A DNA stretch of 64,000 nt from a bacterium. Its GTDB lineage: Bacteria; Orphanbacterota; Orphanbacteria; Orphanbacterales; Orphanbacteraceae. Where the stretch lies: the NCBI GenBank assembly GCA_025782575.1, contig JALGYY010000009.1, positions 163,512 to 227,511 of the forward strand, read 5' to 3'. The notes under the pieces were generated by a model. It saw only the letters and a program-made list of their open reading frames with translations. It did no database searches and was not told where the DNA came from. Position 1 is the first letter of the stretch. The number at the start of each line of letters is the position of its first letter. A program made the position numbers and the translations under genes. Shown in pieces: positions 24,895 through 33,948 of this stretch.

Positions 24895-25506
24895 TTACTT
24901 CGCCGCTTCGTACCGGCGGTTCACTTCATCCCAGTTCACCACGTTCCACCACGCCGAAATGTAGTCGGGCCGGCGGTTCTGGTAGTTCAGGTAGTAAGCA
25001 TGCTCCCAGACATCGAGGCCCATGATAGGAATCATTCCGTCCATGAGCGGGCTGTCCTGATTCGGTGTGGACGAGACGACGAGCTCTATTTTGGAGTTCA
25101 GGCTGAGCCAGGCCCAGCCGCTTCCGAAGCGAGTCATGCCCGCTTTAGCGAACTGATCCTGGAACGCGCCGAAGCTTCCGAACTTGCTACCGATCGCCTC
25201 ACCGACCGAACCGGTCGGATCGCCGCCGCCGCCCGCTTTCATGATCGTCCAGAAGAGGGAGTGATTCCAGTGGCCGCCGCCGTTGTTTCTCACCGCGCCG
25301 CGGATGTTCTCGGGCACGCTGTCGATCGAGGCGACCAGTTCGTCGATTGTCTTCGCCTGGAGATCATCATGTCCGTCGAGGGCGGCGTTCAGATTCGCGA
25401 CGTAGGCAGCGTGATGCTTGCCGTGATGAATCTCCATCGTCTTCGCATCAATATGGGGCGCGAGGTGGTCGTAGGAGTAAGGAAGGGATGGTAGTTCGTG
25501 AGCCAT
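24895..25506 (-). CDS. Superoxide dismutase, Fe/Mn family (Mn-like)
   Basis: 203 aa. Metal ligands are visible: His in EIHHGKHH, His in [10 protein letters not shown], and Asp and His in [18 protein letters not shown]. The [10 protein letters not shown] block and NQDSPLM resemble the Mn-type or cambialistic branch. It converts superoxide to oxygen and peroxide in the cytoplasm (no signal peptide). ATG at 25506 is preferred, with GGAG eight bases ahead, to an ATG two codons earlier that would sit on the ribosome-binding site. It is divergent from a peroxiredoxin, suggesting a shared oxidative-stress intergenic region. Confidence 0.95.
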   Translation of the reverse strand: MAHELPSLPYSYDHLAPHIDAKTMEIHHGKHHAAYVANLNAALDGHDDLQAKTIDELVASIDSVPENIRGAVRNNGGGHWNHSLFWTIMKAGGGGDPTGSVGEAIGSKFGSFGAFQDQFAKAGMTRFGSGWAWLSLNSKIELVVSSTPNQDSPLMDGMIPIMGLDVWEHAYYLNYQNRRPDYISAWWNVVNWDEVNRRYEAAK

Positions 25507-25580
25507 GATCAATCTCCTTAAAGTCGGTCTTTCAGGTCGGACGAGCCCTTTAGGGCGCCGGAGGATTGCCTACAGATCGA

Positions 25581-25609
25581 AATGTAGTGAGACGGCGCGG
25601 CGAAGTCAA
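25581..25609 (-). promoter_or_regulatory. Putative sigma70 promoter for superoxide dismutase
   Basis: On the minus strand TTGACT (25609-25604), a 17-base spacer and TACATT (25586-25581). It gives a leader of about 70 bases before the ATG at 25506. Confidence 0.6.
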
Positions 25610-25651
25610 CCGGCAGAGCATCGCTCCAACAGCCGGGGAACTGACTGCGGA

Positions 25652-25680
25652 TTGGCACGACAAAACTGTTCAGCTATACT
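25652..25680 (+). promoter_or_regulatory. Putative sigma70 promoter for peroxiredoxin
   Basis: TTGGCA (25652-25657), a 17-base spacer and TATACT (25675-25680), with a leader of about 60 bases to the ATG at 25750. The two divergent promoters are back to back within 100 bases. Confidence 0.6.
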
Positions 25681-25749
25681 GATAATTACTCCGGCTGCAT
25701 GACCAGCGGCCGCAATCTGATTCCCGGACCCAGGAAAGGAGCCAGGTCA

Positions 25750-26397
<648 letters not shown>

Positions 26398-26406
26398 TTC
26401 CAAAGA

Positions 26407-26457
26407 GGGCCGGGGTGAGCGTCCCAGGTATTCGGGGCGCTGCGCCGGTCCTTGTCT
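26407..26457 (+). terminator. Putative terminator after peroxiredoxin
   Basis: Outer arms GGGCCGG (26407-26413)/CCGGTCC (26445-26451) and inner arms AGCGTCCC (26418-26425)/GGGGCGCT (26434-26441), each with one G-T pair, followed by TTGTCT. Confidence 0.5.
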
Positions 26458-26557
26458 AACAACCGGCTGATGAAACCTTCTCTCTCTTCCGGTAGTATTC
26501 CCTCCGACACCGCTCGTTTCGTTTTCGTTCGACCACCTGAGAAAGAAAGGCCCGGCC

Positions 26558-27082
26558 ATGGAGCCGATCCTCCAAATGACCGGACAGATCGCCGGGCTAG
26601 TCATATTGGACATTGTCCTGCTGGTCTCACTGCTGGTTGTTCCACTAGGCCTTCCCGGGAATTTCGTGATTGTCGGAGCCGCCCTGATCGCAGGATTCGC
26701 CACACGGTTCGTTCCGATCGGTTGGATCGACATCGCCGCCATGCTCGGTCTCGCGGTCATCGGTGAAGTTGTCGAAGGGTTTCTCGGCTCGGCGATGGCC
26801 GGCCGGTACGGTGCTTCCAAGTGGGGGATGGTCGGCGCGTTCGGGGGTGGTCTGATCGGAGCCGTTCTCGGCACGGCCGCCATGCCGGTTCTGGGTACTC
26901 TTATAGGTTCGTTCATCGGTACCGCGGGAGGGGCGATTCTGGTGGAGTGGGCGTTGGGAGCGACCACATCTGACGGCGCCCGGGCCGGTTTCGGCGCGCT
27001 TCTCGGCCGGAGCCTCTCCACACTATTCAAGCTCTCCATCGGCATGGCCATGGCGATCTATGTGATGATCCGGGTACACTGA
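26558..27082 (+). CDS. DUF456 membrane protein
   Basis: 174 aa, almost entirely hydrophobic with Gly/Ala-rich helices (GLPGNFVIVGAALIAG, VIGEVVEGFLGSAMAGRYG, GFGALLGRSLS). The repeated Gly zipper-like segments match DUF456. Function unknown. It begins about 160 bases after peroxiredoxin and ends 38 bases before ferrochelatase, so it could share a transcript with the latter. Confidence 0.85.
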   Translation: MEPILQMTGQIAGLVILDIVLLVSLLVVPLGLPGNFVIVGAALIAGFATRFVPIGWIDIAAMLGLAVIGEVVEGFLGSAMAGRYGASKWGMVGAFGGGLIGAVLGTAAMPVLGTLIGSFIGTAGGAILVEWALGATTSDGARAGFGALLGRSLSTLFKLSIGMAMAIYVMIRVH

Positions 27083-27120
27083 AGTCAGGTTCGAAATCCA
27101 TCGGCCCTGAGGAGAGCGAA

Positions 27121-28104
27121 TTGATCGGTGTTTTACTTAGCAATCTGGGTTCGCCCGAAGGGCCGACGGAAAAGGCGCTCCGGCACTATCTCGCCGAATT
27201 CCTCTGGGATCGAAGGGTGACAGATCTTCCGCGGTGGAAATGGTGGCTCATTCTTCACGGGATCATTCTCCGCACAAGGCCGGCGCGATCGGCAAAACTC
27301 TACCAGCGAATCTGGTCGGACGAGGGCTCACCTCTACTGATCACAACCAGGGAGCAGGCCGCGGGGATCGATAAGGCGCTCGGAAAATCGCTGGGGGTTT
27401 CCTACGCGATCGCCGTCGGTATGCGCTACGGCAACCCCTCCATTGAGAGCGCTCTGGACGAACTTATGGGGAAGGGGTGCGATCGACTTCTGGTCCTGCC
27501 GCTCTATCCGCAGTTTTCGTCGGCAACGACAGCGTCCACCTTCGACGCGGTGGCCGATGTGTTTCGGAAGCGCAAACATCATCCCGAAATTCGATTTCTA
27601 TCCGGCTACCATGATGATCCGGGCTATCTCGATGCCCTGGCCGGTTCGATTCGGGACTACTGGGACAGGGAGGGGGAACCCGATCGATTTCTTATTTCGT
27701 TCCATGGCATGCCTGTCAGAACAAAGGAATGCGGCGATCCCTACTTCGAGCAATGCCTGACGACTGCGAAGGGGTTGCGGGACCGTCTCGGCATGGACGA
27801 GAAGAGCGCATTTCTGGCATTCCAGTCGCAGTTCGGCAACGAGGAATGGCTGAGCCCCAAGACGGATAAGACTCTTCAGGCCTGGGCAAGGGAGAATCTG
27901 GGGAGAGTTGACGTGGTCTGCCCCGGCTTCTCATCCGACTGCCTCGAAACTCTCGAAGAGATCGCCATGACGAACCGCGAAATCTACAGAAAAGCGGGTG
28001 GGGGAGACTATCGATTCATCCCCTGTCTGAACGCTTCGGCGGCTCACATTGACGCGCTGGCCGCGATCGTCCGGAAGGGTCTGGCCGGGTGGCTGGACCG
28101 ATGA
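27121..28104 (+). CDS. hemH: Ferrochelatase
   Basis: 327 aa, full family length. It inserts ferrous iron into protoporphyrin IX (or coproporphyrin III) at the end of haem synthesis. Family blocks are LLSNLGSPEGP at the start, the active-site His in LISFHGMP (about residue 196), FAFQSQFG-like LAFQSQFGNEEWLSP, and VVCPGFSSDCLETLEEI with the second conserved Glu. Start is TTG, six bases after GAGGAG. It overlaps the next gene by ATGA. Haem is needed for the c-type cytochromes encoded at 5.7 kb and elsewhere. Confidence 0.95.
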   Translation: MIGVLLSNLGSPEGPTEKALRHYLAEFLWDRRVTDLPRWKWWLILHGIILRTRPARSAKLYQRIWSDEGSPLLITTREQAAGIDKALGKSLGVSYAIAVGMRYGNPSIESALDELMGKGCDRLLVLPLYPQFSSATTASTFDAVADVFRKRKHHPEIRFLSGYHDDPGYLDALAGSIRDYWDREGEPDRFLISFHGMPVRTKECGDPYFEQCLTTAKGLRDRLGMDEKSAFLAFQSQFGNEEWLSPKTDKTLQAWARENLGRVDVVCPGFSSDCLETLEEIAMTNREIYRKAGGGDYRFIPCLNASAAHIDALAAIVRKGLAGWLDR

Positions 28105-28991
28105 AATTTCTGGTGACCGGTTCAACCGGCCTCATCGGATCGGCCCTTCTACCCCACCTGAAAGCGAAGGGCCATCAGGTAGTCACCCTGGTTCGTGATC
28201 GACGCCTCGAAGGACCGAGCAGTTTCTACTGGGATCCTGCTGGGGGAGAAATTGACCTTCTTGCTTTCGATGAAGTAGACGGTGTCGTTCATCTCTGCGG
28301 AAAGAATCTCTTTTCGGGAAGATGGACGCGATCGCTCAAGCGTGACTTCAGGCTGAGCAGAATCGAGTCCACCGAGTATATCTCCCGGGCGATGGCCGCG
28401 TTGGACGAGGCTCCGCGCACGCTGATTTCGGCATCCGCCGTCGGTTACTACGGGAATACAGGTACAGAGGCGAGTGACGAAAGCGGACCCAAGGGAACGG
28501 GTTATCTCTCCGATCTCTGTGCCGACTGGGAAGCGGCGACAGGATCCGCGGCCGCTCGGGGAGTACGTGTCGTCAATCTCCGAATCGGCCTGGTGATCGA
28601 GGGCCTGCTCAAGAAACTGACTCCCCTGTTCCGGCTCGGCCTCGGGGGACCGACCGGTAACGGCCGGCAGCTCATGAGCTGGATCGCCCTTCCCGATCTT
28701 CTTCAGATGATCGAATTTCTGCTCGTGAACGAGTTGATTTCCGGCCCGGTGAACGGCGTTACGGATCAGCCGGTTACCGGCCGGGAGTTCGCCCGGACGC
28801 TGGGCAAAGTTCTCAGGCGGCCGGCGATTCTCCCGGCGCCGGCGTGGGCCCTCCGGATTCTGCTCGGCAGGGAAATGGCGGGTGAAACGATTCTCAAGTC
28901 GGTTGGGGCTGTTCCCGACCGATTGTTGAGCAGCGGGTTTCAGTTTCGCTACGCCTCTCTGGAGAGGGCGGTGCGCCGTGCCGTTGAATAA
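28101..28991 (+). CDS. TIGR01777 family NAD(P)-binding epimerase-like protein
   Basis: 296 aa, short-chain dehydrogenase-like protein of the SDR39U1/YfcH type. An N-terminal Rossmann GSTGLIGSALLPHL (about residues 7-20) precedes HLCGKNLFSGRWT and SAVGYYGNTG, and the C-terminal DUF1731-type segment SLERAVR ends it. Function unknown; often encoded near haem or redox genes. ATG overlaps the hemH stop. The end overlaps the following gene by 14 bases. Confidence 0.9.
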   Translation: MKFLVTGSTGLIGSALLPHLKAKGHQVVTLVRDRRLEGPSSFYWDPAGGEIDLLAFDEVDGVVHLCGKNLFSGRWTRSLKRDFRLSRIESTEYISRAMAALDEAPRTLISASAVGYYGNTGTEASDESGPKGTGYLSDLCADWEAATGSAAARGVRVVNLRIGLVIEGLLKKLTPLFRLGLGGPTGNGRQLMSWIALPDLLQMIEFLLVNELISGPVNGVTDQPVTGREFARTLGKVLRRPAILPAPAWALRILLGREMAGETILKSVGAVPDRLLSSGFQFRYASLERAVRRAVE

Positions 28992-31755
28992 GCCGGACCG
29001 CTCTCCCGGCATCGTTCCACTGATTCCTCTTCTGGCCCTTTTCCTGTCGGGATTCACCGCGCTTTGCTATGAAATCGCCTGGATTCGCCAGTCCGTCCTG
29101 GTGTTCGGCGGTACAACCCTCGCCCTCGGTACCGTGCTGGCCGTGTTTTTTGGCGGGCTGGCGATCGGAAATCAGGTTTTCGGCCGGATGGCAGGGCGGG
29201 TCGGCAATCCTGTTGCGCTCTTCGGCCGGCTCGAAATCGGCATCGGGATCCTGGCGGCTCTCTCCCCCTGGCTCTTCGATCTCGTTCTCGCCCTTCTGGG
29301 GATGTTCGGAAGAGCGGTGGGAGGCCACTCTCCGCTCTCCACTGGATTGAGCGCGCTCTTCGTTTCCATTGTTCTGCTTCCCCCTACACTGCTGATGGGG
29401 GGCTCCCTACCACTTCTGGCTCAGCACTTCGTGCGTAAGGAAGGTCACATCGCCCGGCCTGTCGGGGGGCTCTACGGCCTGAACACGCTGGGTGCGCTCG
29501 CGGGATGCCTGGCAGCCGGATTTCTACTCATTCCGACAATCGGAATGGACCGGACGATCTGGCTCTCCGCTCTCATCAATGTCCTAGCGGGCGCACTCGT
29601 GCTGGCGACCGCTTCAAGGCGGGAAGCCGGAGAAAGGGAGGAGAGCGCTCGCCGGTTCGTGGCAGCCGGATCGGAGAGAGGCCGGCCCCGCTTGGGGGTT
29701 GGGGGGGGGAGAGGACGTCTTAATCTGGTTTACGGACTCTTTTTCCTGTCGGGGTTTATTGCGCTGGCAAATGAAATCTACTGGACCCGCTATCTTGCCC
29801 TGCTCATCCGGAACACGGTGCACACGTACACGCTCACCTTGGCGGTTGTCCTCGGCGGGATCGCTCTCGGGAGCCTGATCGCGTCTACATGCCTGGATTC
29901 CTACAAGCGTCGTTCGTTTCTCTTCGGTCTCATCATGATTACGAGCGGCCTGCTGGTTATCGGGGTGCTCTTCTTCCTCCCCCGTGTCTGGAGCGGGGAG
30001 CTTCACGAAACAAGCTACGCCGTGCGACTGGCTCTCTTCAGTCTGGTCATGCTCCTGCCTGCGGCGCTCTCCGGCGCGGCGTTTCCCCTGGCTGTGCGCC
30101 TTTCCCTCGATCATCCCGATCTGGCGGGCTCTCGAGTGGGGACGATGGCGGCGGTCAATACGGTCGGTGGGATTCTGGGCTCCATGCTGGTTGCCTTCTG
30201 GTTACTCCCCGCCTTCGGCCTCTCCTTCGGGATCGGCCTTACCTCCGGCCTCGCCATATTGACCGGGATCATAGCCTGGATCGCCCTTGGCGAGAGCGCC
30301 GAGCGTCCGAGACTCGCCGCGTGGAGTGTGGCTGCCGTGATCGTCGCGATTGTCGTTCCCCGCGTGGCCGGAACGCGAATACCCGAGGATTACCTGGGAC
30401 GGAACGGGGAGCTGGTCGATTTTGCCGAGGGCTATGAATCGAATCTTGCGGTGGTCAGAACCCCGGCCGGGCTGCAGCTCGAAATCAACCGGCTCTGGCA
30501 GGGATCGGACCGGAAAACCGCACAGATTCTCGCGGCCCATATTCCCATGTTGCTTCACCCCGAGCCGAAGCGGGTCGCCGGAATCGGTATCGGAACGGGG
30601 CAGACGTTCAGCCGCTTTCTCTATTACGACGAGCTCGAGCGGCTGTACGTCGTGGAAATCGAGGGAAAGCTGATCGATGTGCTTCGAAAGCACTATGATT
30701 CGCGGTGGCTTGACGATCCCCGAACGACGATTCTGATTGAGGACGGGCGCAGGTTTGTGAGGGGAGGGGAGGAGCGGTGGGACATTCTCTCTCTCGAGCT
30801 AGGACAGACATTCCGTCCGGGAGTCTCCACGTTTTATACGGCGGAATTCTACCGGGACGCCAGGGAGCTCCTCGAACCTGACGGCCTGATCTGCCAGTTT
30901 CTCCCGATCCGCCTGATCGGACTGGACGATTTCCGGTCGATGATCGCCACTTTTCTGGAGGTCTTCCCGGCGAGCACCCTCTGGTACAACCGGAACGAGA
31001 TGATTCTGATCGGCATCCGGGCCGATCGATTTGAAATATCGGGCGAACGACTTGCCGAGCGGCTTCGGATTCCGGCGGTCGCTTCTGACCTTCACTACTC
31101 CTATTGGGGAGGTCCCGGACGATCTCTCCACCTTCCTGAAAACATGCTGGGCTCCTTTCTGATGGGGCCGGAAGGGCTTTCCGGGGTAGCGGCGGGGGCA
31201 GTCGTCTACCGAGATGACCTTCCCCGGCTGGAGTACGCCGCCTCCGCCTGGAAGGGGAGCGACGAGCAGCGGATCGCCGAGTTACTCGCCAGGCAAGTCG
31301 AGCCTCTGTCCGGGATTCTGTCGGACAGGCCGGGACACGCGCCGCTGGAAATCGCGGCTCATGTTCAAGGGCTCAATCTGAAGAACATCGCCGCTTCAAT
31401 CCTTCTCGATGATTCCGGCCGGGCGGTCAACAGGGGGCATCTCGTTCTGGCCAGGCGTTTCCTGGAGGAGGCGAGAAGGCTGAACCGGGAGAATCGGCGG
31501 GTGGCTAACAATCTGGGTCTCGTCTGTGCGCAACTCGGTGATACGGAGGCGGCGATCCGGCATCTAACGGACGCCTGCCAGCTCGATCCCGGTTTCATGG
31601 AGGCCCGGTTCAATCTGGGGTCGGCCCTGGAGGGGGCGGGGCGGAAGAGCGAGGCTCTTCTTGCATTCGAAAAGGCCATCGCCCTCAGGCCCGAGTGGCC
31701 CGAGCTGAGAAGTCGTATCGAACGGCTCCGGCAGGAACTGACAGACTCCCCTTGA
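28978..31755 (+). CDS. Membrane protein fused to a spermidine synthase-like domain and TPR repeats
   Basis: 925 aa. About 14 hydrophobic segments, in two MFS-like halves (residues about 10-215 and 245-465) each beginning with the LSGFxALxxExxW motif (LSGFTALCYEIAWIRQ; LSGFIALANEIYWTR). The methyltransferase/spermidine synthase-like fold is at about 530-690 with GIGTGQTFSRF, YVVEIEGKLIDV, LIEDGRRFVR and LSLELGQTF. The C-terminus (about 815-920) is TPR-like (NRRVANNLGLVCAQLGDTEA, EARFNLGSALEGAGR). Some residues of a true aminopropyl transferase seem altered, so polyamine synthesis is not assured. Start is GTG inside the end of the preceding gene. Confidence 0.85.
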   Translation: MPLNKPDRSPGIVPLIPLLALFLSGFTALCYEIAWIRQSVLVFGGTTLALGTVLAVFFGGLAIGNQVFGRMAGRVGNPVALFGRLEIGIGILAALSPWLFDLVLALLGMFGRAVGGHSPLSTGLSALFVSIVLLPPTLLMGGSLPLLAQHFVRKEGHIARPVGGLYGLNTLGALAGCLAAGFLLIPTIGMDRTIWLSALINVLAGALVLATASRREAGEREESARRFVAAGSERGRPRLGVGGGRGRLNLVYGLFFLSGFIALANEIYWTRYLALLIRNTVHTYTLTLAVVLGGIALGSLIASTCLDSYKRRSFLFGLIMITSGLLVIGVLFFLPRVWSGELHETSYAVRLALFSLVMLLPAALSGAAFPLAVRLSLDHPDLAGSRVGTMAAVNTVGGILGSMLVAFWLLPAFGLSFGIGLTSGLAILTGIIAWIALGESAERPRLAAWSVAAVIVAIVVPRVAGTRIPEDYLGRNGELVDFAEGYESNLAVVRTPAGLQLEINRLWQGSDRKTAQILAAHIPMLLHPEPKRVAGIGIGTGQTFSRFLYYDELERLYVVEIEGKLIDVLRKHYDSRWLDDPRTTILIEDGRRFVRGGEERWDILSLELGQTFRPGVSTFYTAEFYRDARELLEPDGLICQFLPIRLIGLDDFRSMIATFLEVFPASTLWYNRNEMILIGIRADRFEISGERLAERLRIPAVASDLHYSYWGGPGRSLHLPENMLGSFLMGPEGLSGVAAGAVVYRDDLPRLEYAASAWKGSDEQRIAELLARQVEPLSGILSDRPGHAPLEIAAHVQGLNLKNIAASILLDDSGRAVNRGHLVLARRFLEEARRLNRENRRVANNLGLVCAQLGDTEAAIRHLTDACQLDPGFMEARFNLGSALEGAGRKSEALLAFEKAIALRPEWPELRSRIERLRQELTDSP

Positions 31756-31807
31756 CAACCATCTGATTAAACCATATGATTCACCCAGGTGGTTAAATCA
31801 TATGGTT
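31752..31807 (+). promoter_or_regulatory. Promoter with three TetR-type half-sites for the efflux operon
   Basis: TTGACA (31752-31757), exactly 17 bases, TATGAT (31775-31780) form a near-perfect sigma70 promoter. Overlapping it are AACCATCTGATT (31757-31768), AACCATATGATT (31770-31781) and the inverted AATCATATGGTT (31796-31807). The outer pair reads AACCATCTGATTAAACC against GGTTAAATCATATGGTT, with two mismatches. It should be an autorepression operator of the TetR-family gene that starts at 31802. Confidence 0.75.
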
Positions 31808-32449
31808 GATAACAAAGGAACCAAGACCCGCATTCTGGACGCAGCCGAACGGCTGTTCGCCTCCCAGGGTATGTCCTCGACTTCCCTAAGAAGTGTGACC
31901 AGAGAGGCATCCGCCAACTCGGCATCGATTCACTACTACTTCGGCTCGAAGGCGGCGCTCATAAAGGAAGTTCTCGAGCGGAGGATCGGTCCCGTCAATG
32001 CCGAGCGGCTGCGGCTCCTTGGCGATGTTGAGCGCCGCGCAGGAGAAGGGCCGCTCCCGCTTGAACCGATTCTTGAGGCGTTTCTCGGGCCCGCTATTCG
32101 GCTGAAATACGGTAAGGATGACCAGTTTAGGCCAGTAGCACAGTTGATCGGAGCCACGTTCAGCGAGCCGGCCAAGGAGGTCAGGGAGATCGTGGGTTCC
32201 CTCTTCGGCGGTGTTTTTTCTCGATTTGGTGATGCTCTCTCCCGCGCCCTTCCAGGTCTCGACCAGCAGGAACTAGTCTGGCGAATTCAATTCATGATCG
32301 GAGCGATGGCTTTTACCATGCACGTTCCACAGAGCCTTCATGTCTTCCTGGAGATTCCTTGTGACGAGCCGGATGGGGAAATCATTCTCCGTCGAATCGT
32401 CCGTTTCATGGCGGCCGGCATGAGGGCTGCGGGAGGAGCATCAAAATGA
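31802..32449 (+). CDS. TetR-family transcriptional regulator of the efflux operon
   Basis: 215 aa. N-terminal helix-turn-helix (TKTRILDAAERLFASQGM, then SANSASIHYYFGSKAALIKEV, residues about 7-55) typical of TetR/CerR-like repressors that bind a short palindrome. The C-terminal ligand domain is not diagnostic. Its start codon lies inside the operator and only about 15 bases after the expected transcription start, with AGGTGG as ribosome-binding site. Overlaps the outer-membrane factor gene by ATGA, so regulator and pump are one operon. Confidence 0.9.
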   Translation: MVDNKGTKTRILDAAERLFASQGMSSTSLRSVTREASANSASIHYYFGSKAALIKEVLERRIGPVNAERLRLLGDVERRAGEGPLPLEPILEAFLGPAIRLKYGKDDQFRPVAQLIGATFSEPAKEVREIVGSLFGGVFSRFGDALSRALPGLDQQELVWRIQFMIGAMAFTMHVPQSLHVFLEIPCDEPDGEIILRRIVRFMAAGMRAAGGASK

Positions 32450-33948
32450 GACTTCGAAACGGACGATTTCAGTCTCTTCCCGTCCCCATTCTGGCCATTG
32501 CCTCGTTGCTGTTCTGGGGGTGCGGGGGAGCGCCTTCACGCGTTGTGCCGGAGTGGGACATTACGGTCCCCGCCGGATGGGCCGCGGTCGACTCAGGAGA
32601 GATCTCCACTCCCATCGCGCCGATCGACGAAGCTTGGTGGAAGACGTTCGGATCCGCAAGCCTCGATTCAGTAGTGACAGAAGCTCTCTCGGGAAGTCCG
32701 ACACTCCAGGCGATGGCGGCGGGAGTCGACGCCGCTCGGGCGGGGGTGACAATTGCCGGGAGCTCGCTCTGGCCCCAGATCAATCTCGGTATGTCTGCTT
32801 CGAGAGCGCGCGGTAATCTGTCCGGATCAGGTGTGACCTCTCTCTTTTCAGGCCCGGATGGGGCCCCTGAAGTAATCGAGTTCCATACGAATCGATTCGA
32901 TCTCTCTCTCTCTTCGAGTTGGGAAGTCGATCTCTGGGGGCGTAACCAGGCCGGGCGGTCGGCATCTGTCGCTGATGCACAGGCGGCCCTGGCCGATCTG
33001 GCCGCCGGCAGGCTCTCCTACGCGGCTCTCACGGCCAAAGCGTGGTTCGCGCTTACCGAGGCGCGACTCCAGGCGGATCTGGCGGAGCGGACCGAACAGA
33101 GCTATCGGAAAGCAGCCGAGCGCCTGGCGAGGAGATATCAGCAGGGTGTGCGGCCATCGCTCGACTACCGGCTTGCCCTCGCCGCCCTCGCCCGGAGCGA
33201 GTCCGCGCTCGAGGCGAGTCGTCAGCAGGCGGACTTTTTCGCACGCAATCTGGAGATTCTGCTCGGCCGTTACCCCGCGGGTGATCAGACGGGGGGGCTC
33301 GATCTTCCTGCCCTGAACGAAGAACTTCCCGCAGGACTACCGGCTGATCTCGTTCTTCGCCGGCCTGATCTGGTCGCCACAGAGAGGAGGCTGGCCGGCG
33401 CCGGCCGCCGTGTCTCCGAAGCGAAGCGGTCCCTCTTGCCCGGCATCAAGCTGACGGCATCAGGCGGGCGGCTGAGCGATCAGATCGAGGATCTGCTGGA
33501 GGGAGATTTCAGCGTCTGGTCGATTGCCGGGTCGATTCTGCAGCCGATTTTCCAGGGAGGTCGGCTGAAAGCGAACGTCGACCGGACTGCCGCTCTTGAG
33601 CGCCAGGCGCTCGGGATATACGCAAATGCGCTGCTGACAGCGTTTGGTGAGGTGGAAGGAACGCTGGTGGCGCATAAGACGCTTCAAGGACGTGAAAGAG
33701 CTCTCCGGACGGCCTGGGAGCAGTCTGAGGCGGCCAGGCGTCTGGCCGAGCGACAGTATGACAGCGGTCTTATCAATATTATCACTCTGCTCGAAGCCCA
33801 GCGCAGCGCCTTCGGTACGGAGGCAGTGCTGCTGGCGGTGAGAAGAGCGCGCCTCGATTCACGTGTGGATCTTTATGTCGCCCTCGGAGGGGGATTCGAC
33901 ATTGACAAGGATTGGTTCTCGTATCTGGAGGAAGTCAATGAACCGTAG
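32446..33948 (+). CDS. Outer-membrane efflux lipoprotein (NodT/TolC type)
   Basis: 500 aa. Lipobox LLFWGCGGA with the lipid-anchored Cys at about residue 26, then two internally repeated OEP domains with coiled-coil helices (LQADLAERTEQSYRKAAERL) and the family motifs DAWWKTFG-like EAWWKTFGSASLD, PADLVLRRPDLVATERRL and RLAERQYDSGLINIITLLEAQ. It forms the outer-membrane channel of the tripartite pump. It overlaps the adaptor gene by 11 bases. Confidence 0.95.
   Translation: MRLRNGRFQSLPVPILAIASLLFWGCGGAPSRVVPEWDITVPAGWAAVDSGEISTPIAPIDEAWWKTFGSASLDSVVTEALSGSPTLQAMAAGVDAARAGVTIAGSSLWPQINLGMSASRARGNLSGSGVTSLFSGPDGAPEVIEFHTNRFDLSLSSSWEVDLWGRNQAGRSASVADAQAALADLAAGRLSYAALTAKAWFALTEARLQADLAERTEQSYRKAAERLARRYQQGVRPSLDYRLALAALARSESALEASRQQADFFARNLEILLGRYPAGDQTGGLDLPALNEELPAGLPADLVLRRPDLVATERRLAGAGRRVSEAKRSLLPGIKLTASGGRLSDQIEDLLEGDFSVWSIAGSILQPIFQGGRLKANVDRTAALERQALGIYANALLTAFGEVEGTLVAHKTLQGRERALRTAWEQSEAARRLAERQYDSGLINIITLLEAQRSAFGTEAVLLAVRRARLDSRVDLYVALGGGFDIDKDWFSYLEEVNEP

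Noticed and set aside
28149-29057. 302-aa minus-strand ORF
   Set aside because: Antisense to the TIGR01777 gene and the start of the fusion gene.
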